The notes: generated by a model from the sequence alone, not told the origin. Shown: positions 18,878 through 29,539, numbered from the stretch's first letter. The stretch is 64,000 bases of DNA from an uncultured Pelagibacteraceae bacterium (GCA_902598125.1 CACKAJ010000001.1:310001-374000), one strand, 5' to 3'. Program-made: numbers and translations.

Positions 18878-20794
18878 TTAATTTAAAGGCAACTTATTTG
18901 TGGCAAGCATATTTTTAATTAAATCTTCTCTTTTCATGATCTCTTGTTTATCAGAACCCAACTTCCTAACTGTAACTGTATTATCTGTTACTTCTTTTTT
19001 ACCACAAACAATTATATATGGAACCTTTGCGAGAGAATGTTCTCTTACTTTATAGTTTATTTTTTCATTTCTTAAATCCATCTCACATTTTATACCCTCT
19101 TTAAATAAATCTTTAAATAACTTTTTTACATAGTCATTGTTCTCTTCGGCTATAGAGCACACAACAGCTTGTGCTGGTGAGAGCCAGAAAGGTAATTTGC
19201 CAGCATAATTTTCAATTAAAATTCCAATAAATCTTTCAAGAGAACCAAATAGTGCTCGATGTAACATAACCGGTACTTTTTTAGTACCATCTTTTGCAAC
19301 ATAAGTTGCACCTAATCTATTAGGTAAATTTAAATCTACCTGTAAGGTTCCACATTGCCAATCTCTACCAATTGCATCTCTTAAAACAAATTCAATTTTA
19401 GGACCATAAAAAGCTCCCTCTCCTTTATTGATTGTATACTCAAGTTTGGATTGTTTAATTGCTGATAGAAGCGCCGCTTCAGATTTATCCCATACACTAT
19501 CATCACCAACTCTTTTCTCTGGCCTATCAGAATATTTTAAGATTACATTTTCAAAACCTAAATCTTTATAAATTTCTAAAATTAAATTAGTGACTGAAAG
19601 TGACTCATCTGTAATTTGATCTTCTGTACAAAATATATGAGCGTCATCTTGCGTAAACGCTCTCACTCGTAATAAACCATGTAAAGCTCCTGATGGTTCA
19701 TACCTATGTACTTTTCCAAACTCAGATAACTTAAGTGGTAAATCTCTATAACTTTTTAAACCTTGGTTAAAAACTTGAACACAACCAGGACAGTTCATAG
19801 GTTTTACTGCGAATATTTTTTCATCAGGTGTTTCAGATGTAAACATGTGTTCCCCGAATTTTTCCCAATGACCCGATTTTTCCCAAAGAGTTTTATCTAA
19901 AAGTTCGGGTGTGTTGATTTCTTTATATCCTGCGAGTCTTTGTTTCGCTCGCATGTATTCCACAAGTCGCTGAAATAATAACCAACCTTTCTCGTGCCAA
20001 AATACTGCACCTGGGCTCTCCTCTCTAAAATGAAATAAATCCATTTCCTTTCCAAGTTTTCTGTGATCTCTTTTTTCAGCTTCATCTAATCGGTGAAGAT
20101 AATCGTCAAGTTCTTTTTTTGAGGTCCAACAAGTACCATAAATTCTTTGAAGCATTTCATTATTAGAGTCTCCTCTCCAATAAGCACCTGAAACTTTTGT
20201 TAATTTAAAAGCTTTGCCTATTTTCCCTGTTGAAGCCAAATGAGGTCCTCTACATAAATCATGCCATTTGCCATGATGATAAATAGATACCTCTTCACCT
20301 GAGGGGATGCTCTCAATTATTTCAGCTTTATATTTTTCACCTATTTTTAAAAAATGTTTAACTGCATCGTCTCTTTTCCATATCTCTCTACGTGTCTTTT
20401 CATCTCGGTCAACTATTTCCTCCATCTTTTTTTCAATTTTTTTTAAATCATCTTCGGTAAAAGGATCTTTTCTTGAAAAATCATAATAAAATCCATTATC
20501 TATTACAGGGCCAATTGTAACTTGAGTGCCGGGATAGAGTTCTTGAACTGCCATAGCTAAAATATGAGCAGTGTCATGTCTCATAACTTCTAAACCTTCT
20601 TTATCTTTAGGAGTAATAATTCTTACTTTTGCGTCTTTAGTAATTTGATGGCTTAAATCTTTTAAATCACCATCGACTTCCATAATTAAGGCAACTTTTT
20701 CGAGTGACTTGCTAATTTTTTTTGTTAAATCAAATCCATTAATTGATTTTTCAAAATCTATCTTTTTTCCATCTAATAATTGAATTTGCGGCAT
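18878..20794 (-). CDS. thrS: Threonyl-tRNA synthetase
   Basis: A 638-residue class II synthetase of full length: TGS domain (1-60), editing domain with the RHDTAHILAMAV metal-type histidine motif (from about 73), catalytic core and C-terminal anticodon domain. Zinc-site residues are visible in MNCPGC, QDDAHIF and MLHRALFGS. It charges tRNA-Thr. It starts the thrS-infC-rpmI-rplT-pheST cluster, itself sharing one base with the glycosyltransferase upstream. Confidence 0.97.
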   Translation of the reverse strand: MPQIQLLDGKKIDFEKSINGFDLTKKISKSLEKVALIMEVDGDLKDLSHQITKDAKVRIITPKDKEGLEVMRHDTAHILAMAVQELYPGTQVTIGPVIDNGFYYDFSRKDPFTEDDLKKIEKKMEEIVDRDEKTRREIWKRDDAVKHFLKIGEKYKAEIIESIPSGEEVSIYHHGKWHDLCRGPHLASTGKIGKAFKLTKVSGAYWRGDSNNEMLQRIYGTCWTSKKELDDYLHRLDEAEKRDHRKLGKEMDLFHFREESPGAVFWHEKGWLLFQRLVEYMRAKQRLAGYKEINTPELLDKTLWEKSGHWEKFGEHMFTSETPDEKIFAVKPMNCPGCVQVFNQGLKSYRDLPLKLSEFGKVHRYEPSGALHGLLRVRAFTQDDAHIFCTEDQITDESLSVTNLILEIYKDLGFENVILKYSDRPEKRVGDDSVWDKSEAALLSAIKQSKLEYTINKGEGAFYGPKIEFVLRDAIGRDWQCGTLQVDLNLPNRLGATYVAKDGTKKVPVMLHRALFGSLERFIGILIENYAGKLPFWLSPAQAVVCSIAEENNDYVKKLFKDLFKEGIKCEMDLRNEKINYKVREHSLAKVPYIIVCGKKEVTDNTVTVRKLGSDKQEIMKREDLIKNMLATNKLPLN

Positions 20795-21951
20795 TAATTT
20801 TTAATTAATCTTTTATATTCTTTTAAATTAGATTGACACATTATTTCAACATCGAATTTTTTAGTAATATTTTTTCTACCTTCATTTCCCATTAATTTTA
20901 ATTCATCTGATGATAATTGAATAACAGTATTTAAAATTTTAGCAAGTTCTCTTGGATCGTCATGCCTGTACAAAAAACCAGTTTTTTTATTAATTATTGT
21001 TTCTTTTGATCCTCCAATATTACTAGCAACAATTGGTTTACCCATAGATTGAGCTTCTACTGAAACTCTTCCAAAGGCTTCAGGTTCTATTGATGCTGAT
21101 ACTACAACATCAGCTAAAGAGTAAGCTAAAGGCATCTCCCTGCAATGTTGAATAAATTTTACCTTTTTGTTTAAACTATATCTTTGAACCAAGTTAATTA
21201 ATTTTTTTGAGTAAACTTTTCTTCCTTGATCTGACCCAAGTATAATAGCTTGAAAATTAGTTATATTATAATCTTCAATCAAAATGTTTAATGACTCGAT
21301 AAACTTTTCTTGACCTTTCCAATAAGTTAATCGCCCTGGTAAAAGGATTGTAAATTTGTTTGAAGCTAAATTCCATTCTTGTTTTAGTTTTTCTTGTTTA
21401 AGAATTGATATATTTTTTGGATTGAAATAATCAACATTTATGCCTCTAAAAATCACTCTAAGTTTTTTTTCTTTACTTAAATATTCACTATAGTTTTCGT
21501 TAATATGACCAAATATAAAATTTGATCCTGCAATAGTTAGTTTAGCTCGAAGCATTATGCTATTATAAAATTTTTTTAAATTGCTCTTAAAATTATAAGT
21601 TCCATGGAATGTAGTCACGAAAACTTTTCTTGTTATAATGGATGCAAAATAACACGACCATGCTGGAGCTCTACTCCGTGCATGAATAATATTTATATTA
21701 AATATAAGAATATAAATGATTAAAACTAAAGTATTAAATAATATCAAAATAGGATTTTTTGAGTGAACTGGTAGCCTAATCAATTTTACTTTTTCCTTTT
21801 TAACAAATTTTAAAAGTTCTCCACCAGAAGTAGCTAGAAATGAGCCACAATCATTTTCAGATAGAAAATGGGCAATATCGTAGCAGCCTGTTTCGGCACC
21901 ACCGTATCCAAGTTTTGGAATTACTTGAAGAACATTTAATTTAGTAGTCAT
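20794..21951 (-). CDS. GT4-type glycosyltransferase
   Basis: A 385-residue GT-B glycosyltransferase. The N-terminus VLQVIPKLGYGGAETG is the Rossmann start typical of GT4 enzymes; the C-terminal half has ILLPGRLTYWKGQEKF (about 203-218) and the signature EAFGRVSVEAQSMGKPIVAS with the catalytic-site glutamates. It resembles lipopolysaccharide-core or polysaccharide transferases, but donor and acceptor are unknown. It is the first gene of the thrS-side operon (one-base overlap with thrS) and is divergent, 36 bases away, from an alpha/beta hydrolase. Confidence 0.88.
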   Translation of the reverse strand: MTTKLNVLQVIPKLGYGGAETGCYDIAHFLSENDCGSFLATSGGELLKFVKKEKVKLIRLPVHSKNPILILFNTLVLIIYILIFNINIIHARSRAPAWSCYFASIITRKVFVTTFHGTYNFKSNLKKFYNSIMLRAKLTIAGSNFIFGHINENYSEYLSKEKKLRVIFRGINVDYFNPKNISILKQEKLKQEWNLASNKFTILLPGRLTYWKGQEKFIESLNILIEDYNITNFQAIILGSDQGRKVYSKKLINLVQRYSLNKKVKFIQHCREMPLAYSLADVVVSASIEPEAFGRVSVEAQSMGKPIVASNIGGSKETIINKKTGFLYRHDDPRELAKILNTVIQLSSDELKLMGNEGRKNITKKFDVEIMCQSNLKEYKRLIKN

Positions 21952-21987
21952 CTTATTTGTTATATAATAGCACTAAAATATTCTCAT

Positions 21988-22743
21988 ATGAAAAAATTCA
22001 AATACTTAAAAATTTCAAAGACAAAAAAACTTAGATTTATAGACAATTATTATAAAAAAAATCTCTATATTGTTTTTCTTCCTGGTTTTATGTCTGATAT
22101 TGATGGAGAAAAACCTCAAGCCTTTAAAAAATATGCTGTAAAAGGTAAATTAGGTTTTTTAGCTATTGAGTATTCAGGACACGGTAAGTCATCGGGTAAA
22201 TTTACAAAAGGAAATATAACTATATGGTCAAATGATGCTAAGAATTCAATTAAAAAAATTGTTAGAAAGAATAAATTTATACTTGTTGGTTCTAGCATGG
22301 GAGCATGGATTTCTTTAAATCAATTTAAATATTTTAAAAATCAAATTGTAGGTTTTGTTGGTATAGGCTCAGCTCCCGAATTTCTTGAAAGATTAATGTG
22401 GAAAAAATTTCCTAAAAAAATTAAAAATGAAATTGTTACTAAAGGATTAAGTGTTATTAAGAATGGGCAATATGAGTATCCTATTACATATCAGCTTATT
22501 AAAGATGGGAGAAAAAATAAAATTCTATCTAAAAAAATTAGATCTAGAATTAAAATAACAATGGTTCATGGCAGCAAAGATGAAGTTGTGCCGGTATCCT
22601 TTTCAAGAAAAGTTCTTTCGGTATTTACAAATGCACAAAAAAAGTTAGTAGTAATTAAAAACGGAGACCATAGTTTATCAAATCAAGTTCCTTTAAAAAA
22701 AATTATTAAAGAATTAGAGAGTATTGTTAAAGATATAATTTAG
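21988..22743 (+). CDS. Alpha/beta hydrolase
   Basis: A 251-residue alpha/beta-hydrolase. The nucleophile elbow is GSSMG (about residues 101-105), the acid is likely the Asp in HGSKDEVVP and the base the His in NGDHSLS. A HG-type oxyanion segment FLPGFMSD precedes. No signal peptide is seen, so it is cytoplasmic. Related alphaproteobacterial proteins are often annotated as hydrolases near the ThrS/SDR region, but the substrate is unknown. Its last 30 bases overlap the convergent SDR-type gene. Confidence 0.83.
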   Translation: MKKFKYLKISKTKKLRFIDNYYKKNLYIVFLPGFMSDIDGEKPQAFKKYAVKGKLGFLAIEYSGHGKSSGKFTKGNITIWSNDAKNSIKKIVRKNKFILVGSSMGAWISLNQFKYFKNQIVGFVGIGSAPEFLERLMWKKFPKKIKNEIVTKGLSVIKNGQYEYPITYQLIKDGRKNKILSKKIRSRIKITMVHGSKDEVVPVSFSRKVLSVFTNAQKKLVVIKNGDHSLSNQVPLKKIIKELESIVKDII

Positions 22744-23592
22744 TCCTTCAACATAAGTTGGGTACTTTAATTTGTGATTAAAAAATTCTTTCATTTTTTT
22801 ATTGTCCACTTTTTTTGAATCTTTATAAAAATTTCTTAACATTTCGCTTTCAACTTCCTCGATTTTCACTGAATTAGGTTTCTTTATTTTTAGTAGTTTT
22901 GCGCCGTAGGCTGCTATTTCAATTTGCGAAGCAGGTTTATCATCACAAATATTATAAATTTCATTATTTCTAAAATTATCAAGGGACTTGAATAAAATGT
23001 TAGCTATGTCCTCAACATGAATTCTTGAAAAAAAGTGATTTTTTTTATCTACAATTTTTACTTTACCAGTTTTTAATCTTTTCAATATATTAAACTCATT
23101 TGAATATATGCCGGCTAATCTAAAAATTTGAAGTGGATAATTTTTTTTATTCGACAAACTTTTCCAGTTTTTTTCTGCTTCTAATCTACTTCTACCATTA
23201 TCTGATGTAGGCTGAGTAACGCTATCTTCGTTAACCCAATCACCTTTATGATCCCCGTATACACTAGTTGCAGATAAATATGTAATCCATTTACAATTAG
23301 TTAATTTTTTCAGATTTTTTTCAAAGTAAGTTGCTACAATATCCTTACCATCAATAGGCGGAATAGAAACTAAAATGTGATCTGCTTCCTCTATTTTTTT
23401 TTTAATAGAGTTTTCAAACTTGTCTTCAGTAAATTGGTATGAATTTATTTTAATATTATTAAACTCTATCTGATGTGTTTCCTGTCTAGAAGTAACGCTT
23501 AAATCAAAGTCTTTTTTTTCGTTTATTAACTTATTGATGAAACTTTCTGCGACTTGGCCAAAGCCAAAGCAAAAGATTTTAGTTTTGCTCAT
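22714..23592 (-). CDS. NAD-dependent epimerase/dehydratase-like (YeeZ-type) protein
   Basis: A 292-residue extended short-chain dehydrogenase relative. The N-terminus KIFCFGFGQVAESF holds a Rossmann glycine pattern; SATSVYGDHKGDWVNE (about 107-122) resembles the YeeZ/epimerase active-site region, and RLAGIYS follows. Reaction unknown. Its start shares one base with the gltB stop, so it is the third cistron of gltD-gltB; its 3' end overlaps the convergent hydrolase by 30 bases. Confidence 0.82.
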   Translation of the reverse strand: MSKTKIFCFGFGQVAESFINKLINEKKDFDLSVTSRQETHQIEFNNIKINSYQFTEDKFENSIKKKIEEADHILVSIPPIDGKDIVATYFEKNLKKLTNCKWITYLSATSVYGDHKGDWVNEDSVTQPTSDNGRSRLEAEKNWKSLSNKKNYPLQIFRLAGIYSNEFNILKRLKTGKVKIVDKKNHFFSRIHVEDIANILFKSLDNFRNNEIYNICDDKPASQIEIAAYGAKLLKIKKPNSVKIEEVESEMLRNFYKDSKKVDNKKMKEFFNHKLKYPTYVEGLNYIFNNTL

Positions 23593-26500
23593 TAACCTGC
23601 TTTCTTAGTATGAGATCTTAAACTAATAGGATTGTCTAATTTATCAAGCATTTCTATCGGACAAACTTGTTTAAATTTTTTTAATTCATTATCAAAGTCA
23701 TTTAGTACTTTCTTAGCAATTTTTGAATTTGTTTCTTTGACAAAAGTATTTAAACTTTCTTTTAAAAAATTTTTCCAATAATCTGTTTCTACCTCTTGCC
23801 AGATAATTGAAGCTGGATTAACAAAATTTTCAAAGGTATTTTTTTCATCATAAATAAAAGCCATACCACCGGTCATTCCTGCTCCAAAATTGTCACCTAC
23901 TTCTCCTAATATAATTGCTGTCCCTCCAGTCATGTATTCACATCCATGAGCTCCACATCCTTCAACTATCGAATTGCTTCCGGAATTTCTAACTGCAAAT
24001 CTCTCTCCAGCTTGTCCTGATGCAAATAATTTTCCTGAGGTTGCTCCATATAAAACAGTGTTTCCAATTATTGTATTTTCATTTGAAACTATGGAGCTTT
24101 TTGGAGATGGATAAACAACAATAGTTCCTCCAGATAATCCTTTTCCCACATAATCGTTACAATCTCCCTCAACAGTAAGTTTAACCCCTTTAGTCAAAAA
24201 AGCTCCTAGAGACTGTCCTGCAGATCCCTCCAGTTTAATATGAACAGTGTTTTCAGCCAATTTATTATTACCAAATTTTTTGTATATGTGATGAGATAAC
24301 CTTGTTCCTACAGACCTTGATGTGTTTTCTATTTCATAATTAAACTTATTTTCTGAATTAGTTTTAATCTTATTTTTTATATCAGACCAAATTTTTTCAT
24401 CGAGGGTGTCTGGTACTTTGTTAATGTGTTTACCTTTACAATATCTAAGATTTTCACCTGGATCCGCTTGGACTAATAGTGGATTTAAATCTAAATCATC
24501 TAAATTAGATGCACCTTTGTTTACTTGGCTTAATAAATCTGTTCTTCCAATAATTTCATTAATTGACTTGAATCCTAGAGAGGCAAGTATTTCTCTTACT
24601 TCTGTTGCCGCAAATTTAAATAAATTTACAACTTTCTCTGGAGTTCCAGTAAACTTTTCGCGTAATGTTTCATCTTGGCTACAAACTCCGACCGGACAAG
24701 TATTTGAATGACATTGCCTAACCATAATACATCCCATAGCAACTAAAGATGAAGTTCCCATCCCGAACTCCTCCGCTCCCATCATAGCTGCCATAACGAT
24801 ATCCCTTCCAGTTTTTAATCCACCGTCTGTTCTTAAAGTAACGTTATGTCTTAAATTATTTAACGTGAGAATCTGGTTTGCTTCAGTTAAACCCATCTCC
24901 CAAGGTATACCAGCATATTTAATGCTTGTTTGCGGGCTTGCGCCTGTCCCGCCTGAGTGACCTGAAATTAAAATTATATCAGCTTTTGCTTTGGCAACTC
25001 CTGCAGCTATGGTCCCGATTCCAGTTGATGCAACCAACTTAACTCCAACTCTTGCGCCAGGGTTGATTTGTTTTAAATCATAAATTAATTGTGCTAAGTC
25101 CTCTATTGAATAAATATCGTGATGTGGGGGCGGTGATATCAAAGTAACACCTGGCGTCGAATGCCTTAATCGCGCAATTTCCTCTGTTACTTTAAAGCCT
25201 GGCAGCTGTCCTCCTTCACCCGGTTTAGCACCTTGAGCAATTTTTATCTCTATTTCATTAGCATTATTCAAATAATCTACAGTAACTCCAAATCTTGCAG
25301 AAGCAATTTGTTTTACCCTTGAGTTTGCACTATCCCCATTAGGTAGTGTCTTAAACCTTTTAGCATCCTCACCACCTTCTCCACTACATGAGGCACCTTT
25401 AATTCTGTTCATTCCCACTGCTAAAGTTTCGTGAGCCTCTGCTGATAATGCTCCATGAGACATACTTCCACTACCAAATCGTTTCAAAATTTCCTCTATA
25501 GGCTCTACCTCATTTATGCTGATTGGTTTTCTCTGCTTTTTAAATTCTAACAAGTCTCTAATATTAATTGGAGGCAAATTATGAATTCCAGCTGAATACT
25601 TTTTATATAATTCGTATGAACCGCTACCAACAGCACTTTGTAATAAATGAATTAGTTTTCCTTGATATTGATGATCTTCTCCACTTTTTCTATATCTATA
25701 TAAACCGCCTATAGGTAAAGAATATACATTTTTTGCATTAAATTTTTCATGAAGTTCTTTAATCTTTTTCTCAATTCCGATTATACCAATTCCTGAAATT
25801 CTTGAGGACATGCCAGGAAAGTAATCGGAAACAATTGCTCTACTTAAACCTACTGCTTCAAAATTACATCCACCTCTGTATGAACTTATTACTGATATTC
25901 CCATCTTTGACATAATTTTTAAAAGTCCGGCATCAATTGATTTTTTATATTTTCTAACACATGTTTGAAAATCTGATTTACCAAATAGTTTTTTTTCAAA
26001 TCTTTGGTGGATGCTATCTATTGCTAAATATGGATTTACTGTTGTAGCGCCAACTCCTATTAAAATCGCAAAGGAATGTGTGTCCATTGCATCAGAACAT
26101 TCAACATTCAAAGAACAGTAACCTCGTAAACCATGTTTTACTAGGTGAGAGTGAACCGCTCCTACAGTTATTATACTTGGAATACTAGCTTTTTGAGCTG
26201 TAATATTTTTATCAGATAATACTAAACAAGTACTTCCTTCTCTAACAGCTGTTTCCGCTTCTTCTCTAATTGATTCTATTCTATCTTTAAGAGATCCATC
26301 AATGTCAAAAGTGCAGTCAATTATTTTTACTTTTTTTGAAAAAAATTTTTTAAATTTTCTCAATTGTGAGTTTGTTAGTATTGGACTGTCTAAAACATAA
26401 ATATTTTCTTCGGTTAAATTATCGAAATCTAAAATATTACCTAAATTTCCAAATCTTGTTTTTAAACTCATCACTTTATTCTCTCTAAGAGAGTCTATGG

Positions 26501-28088
26501 GTGGATTGGTCACTTGACTGAAATTTTGTCTAAAATAATGTGAAACAGGTCTAAAATGACTAGACAAAACTGCAACAGGTGTGTCGTCACCCATTGAGCC
26601 TGATGCTTCTTTACCCTCCTCGGCCATAGGATGGAGTATCAGCTCCAAATCCTCTATACTCAGTCCTGACAGGTACTGTCTTTTTCTTAAGTCTTCACTT
26701 AAAAAGTTTGGCTTTTCATCCTCAGATGAAATTTTTTTCTCTAAATCAATAATTTGTTTATTATATTTTTTATAATCTTTAGCTAAAAGATCTTTTATTT
26801 CTTTATCTTTAAATAGTTTCCCTTTTTTTAAATCAATTGCAATTATTTGGCCTGGGCCGAGTTTGCCTTTCTCAATAATCTTTTCTTCAGGAATTTTAAT
26901 CATACCTGTCTCAGATCCTGCAAAAAATAAATCATCTGAAGTAATTGAGTATCTAAGTGGTCTTAATCCATTTCTATCAGAAGAGGCTAAAACCCATTTG
27001 GCATCAGTTGCACAAATTGCTGCTGGGCCATCCCATGGCTCTATTGTACTGTTAAGGAAATTAAATAAATCTTGGTGATTTTTTGGAACCGTTTTACTTC
27101 TCTTTGACCATGAGTCTGGAATCATCATTAATTTAATTAATGGAGCTAATTTTCCAGAGTGAGTTAAAAGTTCAAAAACATTGTCAAGTGCGCCGGAGTC
27201 CGAAGAGCTTCTAATAACTGGTTTCAAATTTTTAACATCTTTAAAAAGTGAACTTGACATATCTTGCTCATGAATTTTCATCCAATTAATATTTCCTTTA
27301 ACGGTATTAATCTCGCCATTGTGCGCTAAGGTTCTAAAAGGTTGGGCTAGATCCCAGCTAGGGAAGGTGTTAGTAGAATATCTTTGGTGAAATATTGCAA
27401 ATCTTGAAGTTAACTTTTCATCATGAAGATCTGGATAAAACTCAGATAACATTTCAGCTAGAAACATGCCTTTGTAAACAATTGATCTTGAACTAAAAGA
27501 ACAGATGTAAAAATCTTTGATTTGTTTTTCTCGTGCAACCTTTTCTATTTTTTTTCTTGTTTCAAATAAATCTCTTTCGAGATCATTAGTTTGTAATGTC
27601 TCATTTTTTTTAAACATTACTTGAGCAATTTCTGGACGATTTTGATCAGCTGTTTTACCTAAAACATTTGGATTAATTGGAACTTGTCTCCAACCATATA
27701 TATAATAATTTTCTGCTAATAAAGCGGCCTCGATAATCTCTCTACATTTTTCCTGCTCAGAATAATCTGTTCTTGGTAAAAAAACCATTCCTACACAAAT
27801 TCTTTTACTTTCATCAAGAGTATGCCCTGTAGATAAAATTTTTTCTTTAAAAAATTCTGGTGCTATCTCTATTTGAATGCCTGCACCGTCGCCAGATTTT
27901 CCATCTGCATCTACAGCGCCTCTATGCCAAATAGCTTTTAATGCTTCAATTCCATAATCGACAATTTTTCTAGATTTTTTTCCATTCGTAGACGCAATTA
28001 ATCCAACTCCGCAAGCGTCGTGCTCCATCTCCGAAGTGTAATTAAAACTTTTTTCTAAAATTTTTTTATTTTTTTTATAATTTTTCAT
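23592..28088 (-). CDS. gltB: Glutamate synthase (NADPH) large subunit
   Basis: A 1498-residue GOGAT alpha chain. Glutamine plus 2-oxoglutarate gives two glutamates, the exit of ammonium assimilation. Residues 1-25 are a propeptide; Cys26 (HDACGVG) would be the N-terminal nucleophile of the class II amidotransferase domain. The central and FMN-binding synthase domains follow, with a 3Fe-4S site in CIMVRQCHSNTCPVG, and the C-terminal GXGXG beta-helix domain ends the chain. It lies 5 bases after gltD, so gltD-gltB are co-transcribed from the promoter at 29605-29634. Confidence 0.97.
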   Translation of the reverse strand: MKNYKKNKKILEKSFNYTSEMEHDACGVGLIASTNGKKSRKIVDYGIEALKAIWHRGAVDADGKSGDGAGIQIEIAPEFFKEKILSTGHTLDESKRICVGMVFLPRTDYSEQEKCREIIEAALLAENYYIYGWRQVPINPNVLGKTADQNRPEIAQVMFKKNETLQTNDLERDLFETRKKIEKVAREKQIKDFYICSFSSRSIVYKGMFLAEMLSEFYPDLHDEKLTSRFAIFHQRYSTNTFPSWDLAQPFRTLAHNGEINTVKGNINWMKIHEQDMSSSLFKDVKNLKPVIRSSSDSGALDNVFELLTHSGKLAPLIKLMMIPDSWSKRSKTVPKNHQDLFNFLNSTIEPWDGPAAICATDAKWVLASSDRNGLRPLRYSITSDDLFFAGSETGMIKIPEEKIIEKGKLGPGQIIAIDLKKGKLFKDKEIKDLLAKDYKKYNKQIIDLEKKISSEDEKPNFLSEDLRKRQYLSGLSIEDLELILHPMAEEGKEASGSMGDDTPVAVLSSHFRPVSHYFRQNFSQVTNPPIDSLRENKVMSLKTRFGNLGNILDFDNLTEENIYVLDSPILTNSQLRKFKKFFSKKVKIIDCTFDIDGSLKDRIESIREEAETAVREGSTCLVLSDKNITAQKASIPSIITVGAVHSHLVKHGLRGYCSLNVECSDAMDTHSFAILIGVGATTVNPYLAIDSIHQRFEKKLFGKSDFQTCVRKYKKSIDAGLLKIMSKMGISVISSYRGGCNFEAVGLSRAIVSDYFPGMSSRISGIGIIGIEKKIKELHEKFNAKNVYSLPIGGLYRYRKSGEDHQYQGKLIHLLQSAVGSGSYELYKKYSAGIHNLPPINIRDLLEFKKQRKPISINEVEPIEEILKRFGSGSMSHGALSAEAHETLAVGMNRIKGASCSGEGGEDAKRFKTLPNGDSANSRVKQIASARFGVTVDYLNNANEIEIKIAQGAKPGEGGQLPGFKVTEEIARLRHSTPGVTLISPPPHHDIYSIEDLAQLIYDLKQINPGARVGVKLVASTGIGTIAAGVAKAKADIILISGHSGGTGASPQTSIKYAGIPWEMGLTEANQILTLNNLRHNVTLRTDGGLKTGRDIVMAAMMGAEEFGMGTSSLVAMGCIMVRQCHSNTCPVGVCSQDETLREKFTGTPEKVVNLFKFAATEVREILASLGFKSINEIIGRTDLLSQVNKGASNLDDLDLNPLLVQADPGENLRYCKGKHINKVPDTLDEKIWSDIKNKIKTNSENKFNYEIENTSRSVGTRLSHHIYKKFGNNKLAENTVHIKLEGSAGQSLGAFLTKGVKLTVEGDCNDYVGKGLSGGTIVVYPSPKSSIVSNENTIIGNTVLYGATSGKLFASGQAGERFAVRNSGSNSIVEGCGAHGCEYMTGGTAIILGEVGDNFGAGMTGGMAFIYDEKNTFENFVNPASIIWQEVETDYWKNFLKESLNTFVKETNSKIAKKVLNDFDNELKKFKQVCPIEMLDKLDNPISLRSHTKKAG

Positions 28089-28093
28089 TTAAA

Positions 28094-29539
28094 TTATGCT
28101 GCGACTACTGATTTATTTTTGTTAGCTTTTAATTGTAAATATTTTTCAATTTGAACAGCCGCGTCCCGTCCGTCTCTGATCGCCCATACTACAAGTGAAG
28201 CTCCTCTTACAATGTCACCTGCTGCAAATATCCCATCTAAATTTGTTTGCATTGATTTCAAATCAATTTTTAAAGTTCCCCATTGTGAAACTACAAGTTC
28301 TTTAGCGTTAAATAATTTAGGTAGGTTCTCAGGATCAAATCCTAAAGATTTAATTACAAGATCTGCTTGGATCATATATTCAGATCCCTTTTCAATTTCG
28401 GGTCTTCTCCTTCCAGAGGTGTCAGGATCACCTAATTTCATTTTATTTACTTCCACCGCTTCAACTTTATTTGTTCCAATGAAGCTTTTTGGACTTGTTA
28501 ACCAAACAAATTCCACTCCTTCTTCAATTGCATTTCCTACCTCTCTTGCTGACCCTGGCATATTTTCTCGATCACGTCTGTATAAACATTTTACTGACTT
28601 TGCTTTTTGCCTTACCGATGTCCTCACGCAGTCCATAGCAGTATCTCCTCCGCCTATTACGACAACATTTTTTCCTTCAGCATTTAAAGTCCCGTCATCA
28701 AATAATTTAACTTTGTCACCCAATCCTTTTCTGTTAGATGCAGTTAAAAATTCCATAGCAGGATAAATATTATGAAGATTATGACCGGGTATATCTATCT
28801 CTCTCGCTTTATAAACTCCAGTAGCGATTAGTATTGCATCATGTAACTCCCTTAATTCATATAGAGTTTTATCTTTTCCAACCTCAAAGTTTTGAACGAA
28901 TTTAATTCCTGAGTCTTTAAGTAGCTTTGTTCTCCTTTCAACAACAAATTTTTCTAATTTGAAGTTTGGAATTCCATAAATTAAAAGACCACCAGGCCTG
29001 TCGTATCTATCATAAATTGTTACTTGATAACCTAATTTTCTAAGCTCTTCAGCACAAGCCATACCTGCAGGACCTGCACCTATAATTCCGATTGATTGTT
29101 TTAATTCTTTTTTTACTTTAAAGGGCTTTACCCATCCTTTATCCCAAGCTGTATCCGTAATATATTTTTCTATAGAACCTATTGTTACAGTTCCATGACC
29201 TGATTGCTCTATTACACAATTACCTTCACATAGCCTATCTTGCGGACAGATCCTACCGCACACCTCTGGCATGTTATTTGTGCTTTGTGATACTTCATAA
29301 GCCTCTTTAAGTCGGCCTTCAGCAGTCAATTTAAGCCAATCAGGAATATTATTACTTAAAGGACAATGAATTTGACAAAAAGGAACTCCACATTGAGAAC
29401 ACCTACTTGACTGTTCCGATGCTTTATTAGTTATGTAATCTTTATAGATCTCGTTAAAATCACCTTTTCTTTTTTCAGTACCTCTTTTCTCAGGCGTCTC
29501 TTGTTTAAGGTCTACAAACTGTAACATTTTCTTTTTCAT
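28094..29539 (-). CDS. gltD: Glutamate synthase small subunit
   Basis: A 481-residue flavoprotein that passes NADPH electrons to GltB. The N-terminal 4Fe-4S region has CSQCGVPFCQIHCP and CGRICPQDRLCEGNC; the FAD site is GAGPAGMACAEEL (about 152-165) and the NADPH site includes GGGDTAMDCV. Length matches the family. It is the first gene of the gltDB operon, unlike the gltB-first order in enterobacteria. The 163-base upstream region carries a promoter and a perfect 17-base palindrome. Confidence 0.97.
   Translation of the reverse strand: MKKKMLQFVDLKQETPEKRGTEKRKGDFNEIYKDYITNKASEQSSRCSQCGVPFCQIHCPLSNNIPDWLKLTAEGRLKEAYEVSQSTNNMPEVCGRICPQDRLCEGNCVIEQSGHGTVTIGSIEKYITDTAWDKGWVKPFKVKKELKQSIGIIGAGPAGMACAEELRKLGYQVTIYDRYDRPGGLLIYGIPNFKLEKFVVERRTKLLKDSGIKFVQNFEVGKDKTLYELRELHDAILIATGVYKAREIDIPGHNLHNIYPAMEFLTASNRKGLGDKVKLFDDGTLNAEGKNVVVIGGGDTAMDCVRTSVRQKAKSVKCLYRRDRENMPGSAREVGNAIEEGVEFVWLTSPKSFIGTNKVEAVEVNKMKLGDPDTSGRRRPEIEKGSEYMIQADLVIKSLGFDPENLPKLFNAKELVVSQWGTLKIDLKSMQTNLDGIFAAGDIVRGASLVVWAIRDGRDAAVQIEKYLQLKANKNKSVVAA

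Noticed and set aside
24406-27078. Several plus-strand frames opposite gltB
   Set aside because: All lie inside conserved gltB domains and read as Ser/Leu-rich shadows.
28212-28766. Long plus-strand open frame (184 residues) opposite gltD
   Set aside because: Shadow of a strongly conserved gene on the other strand; no start signal and no recognisable domain.
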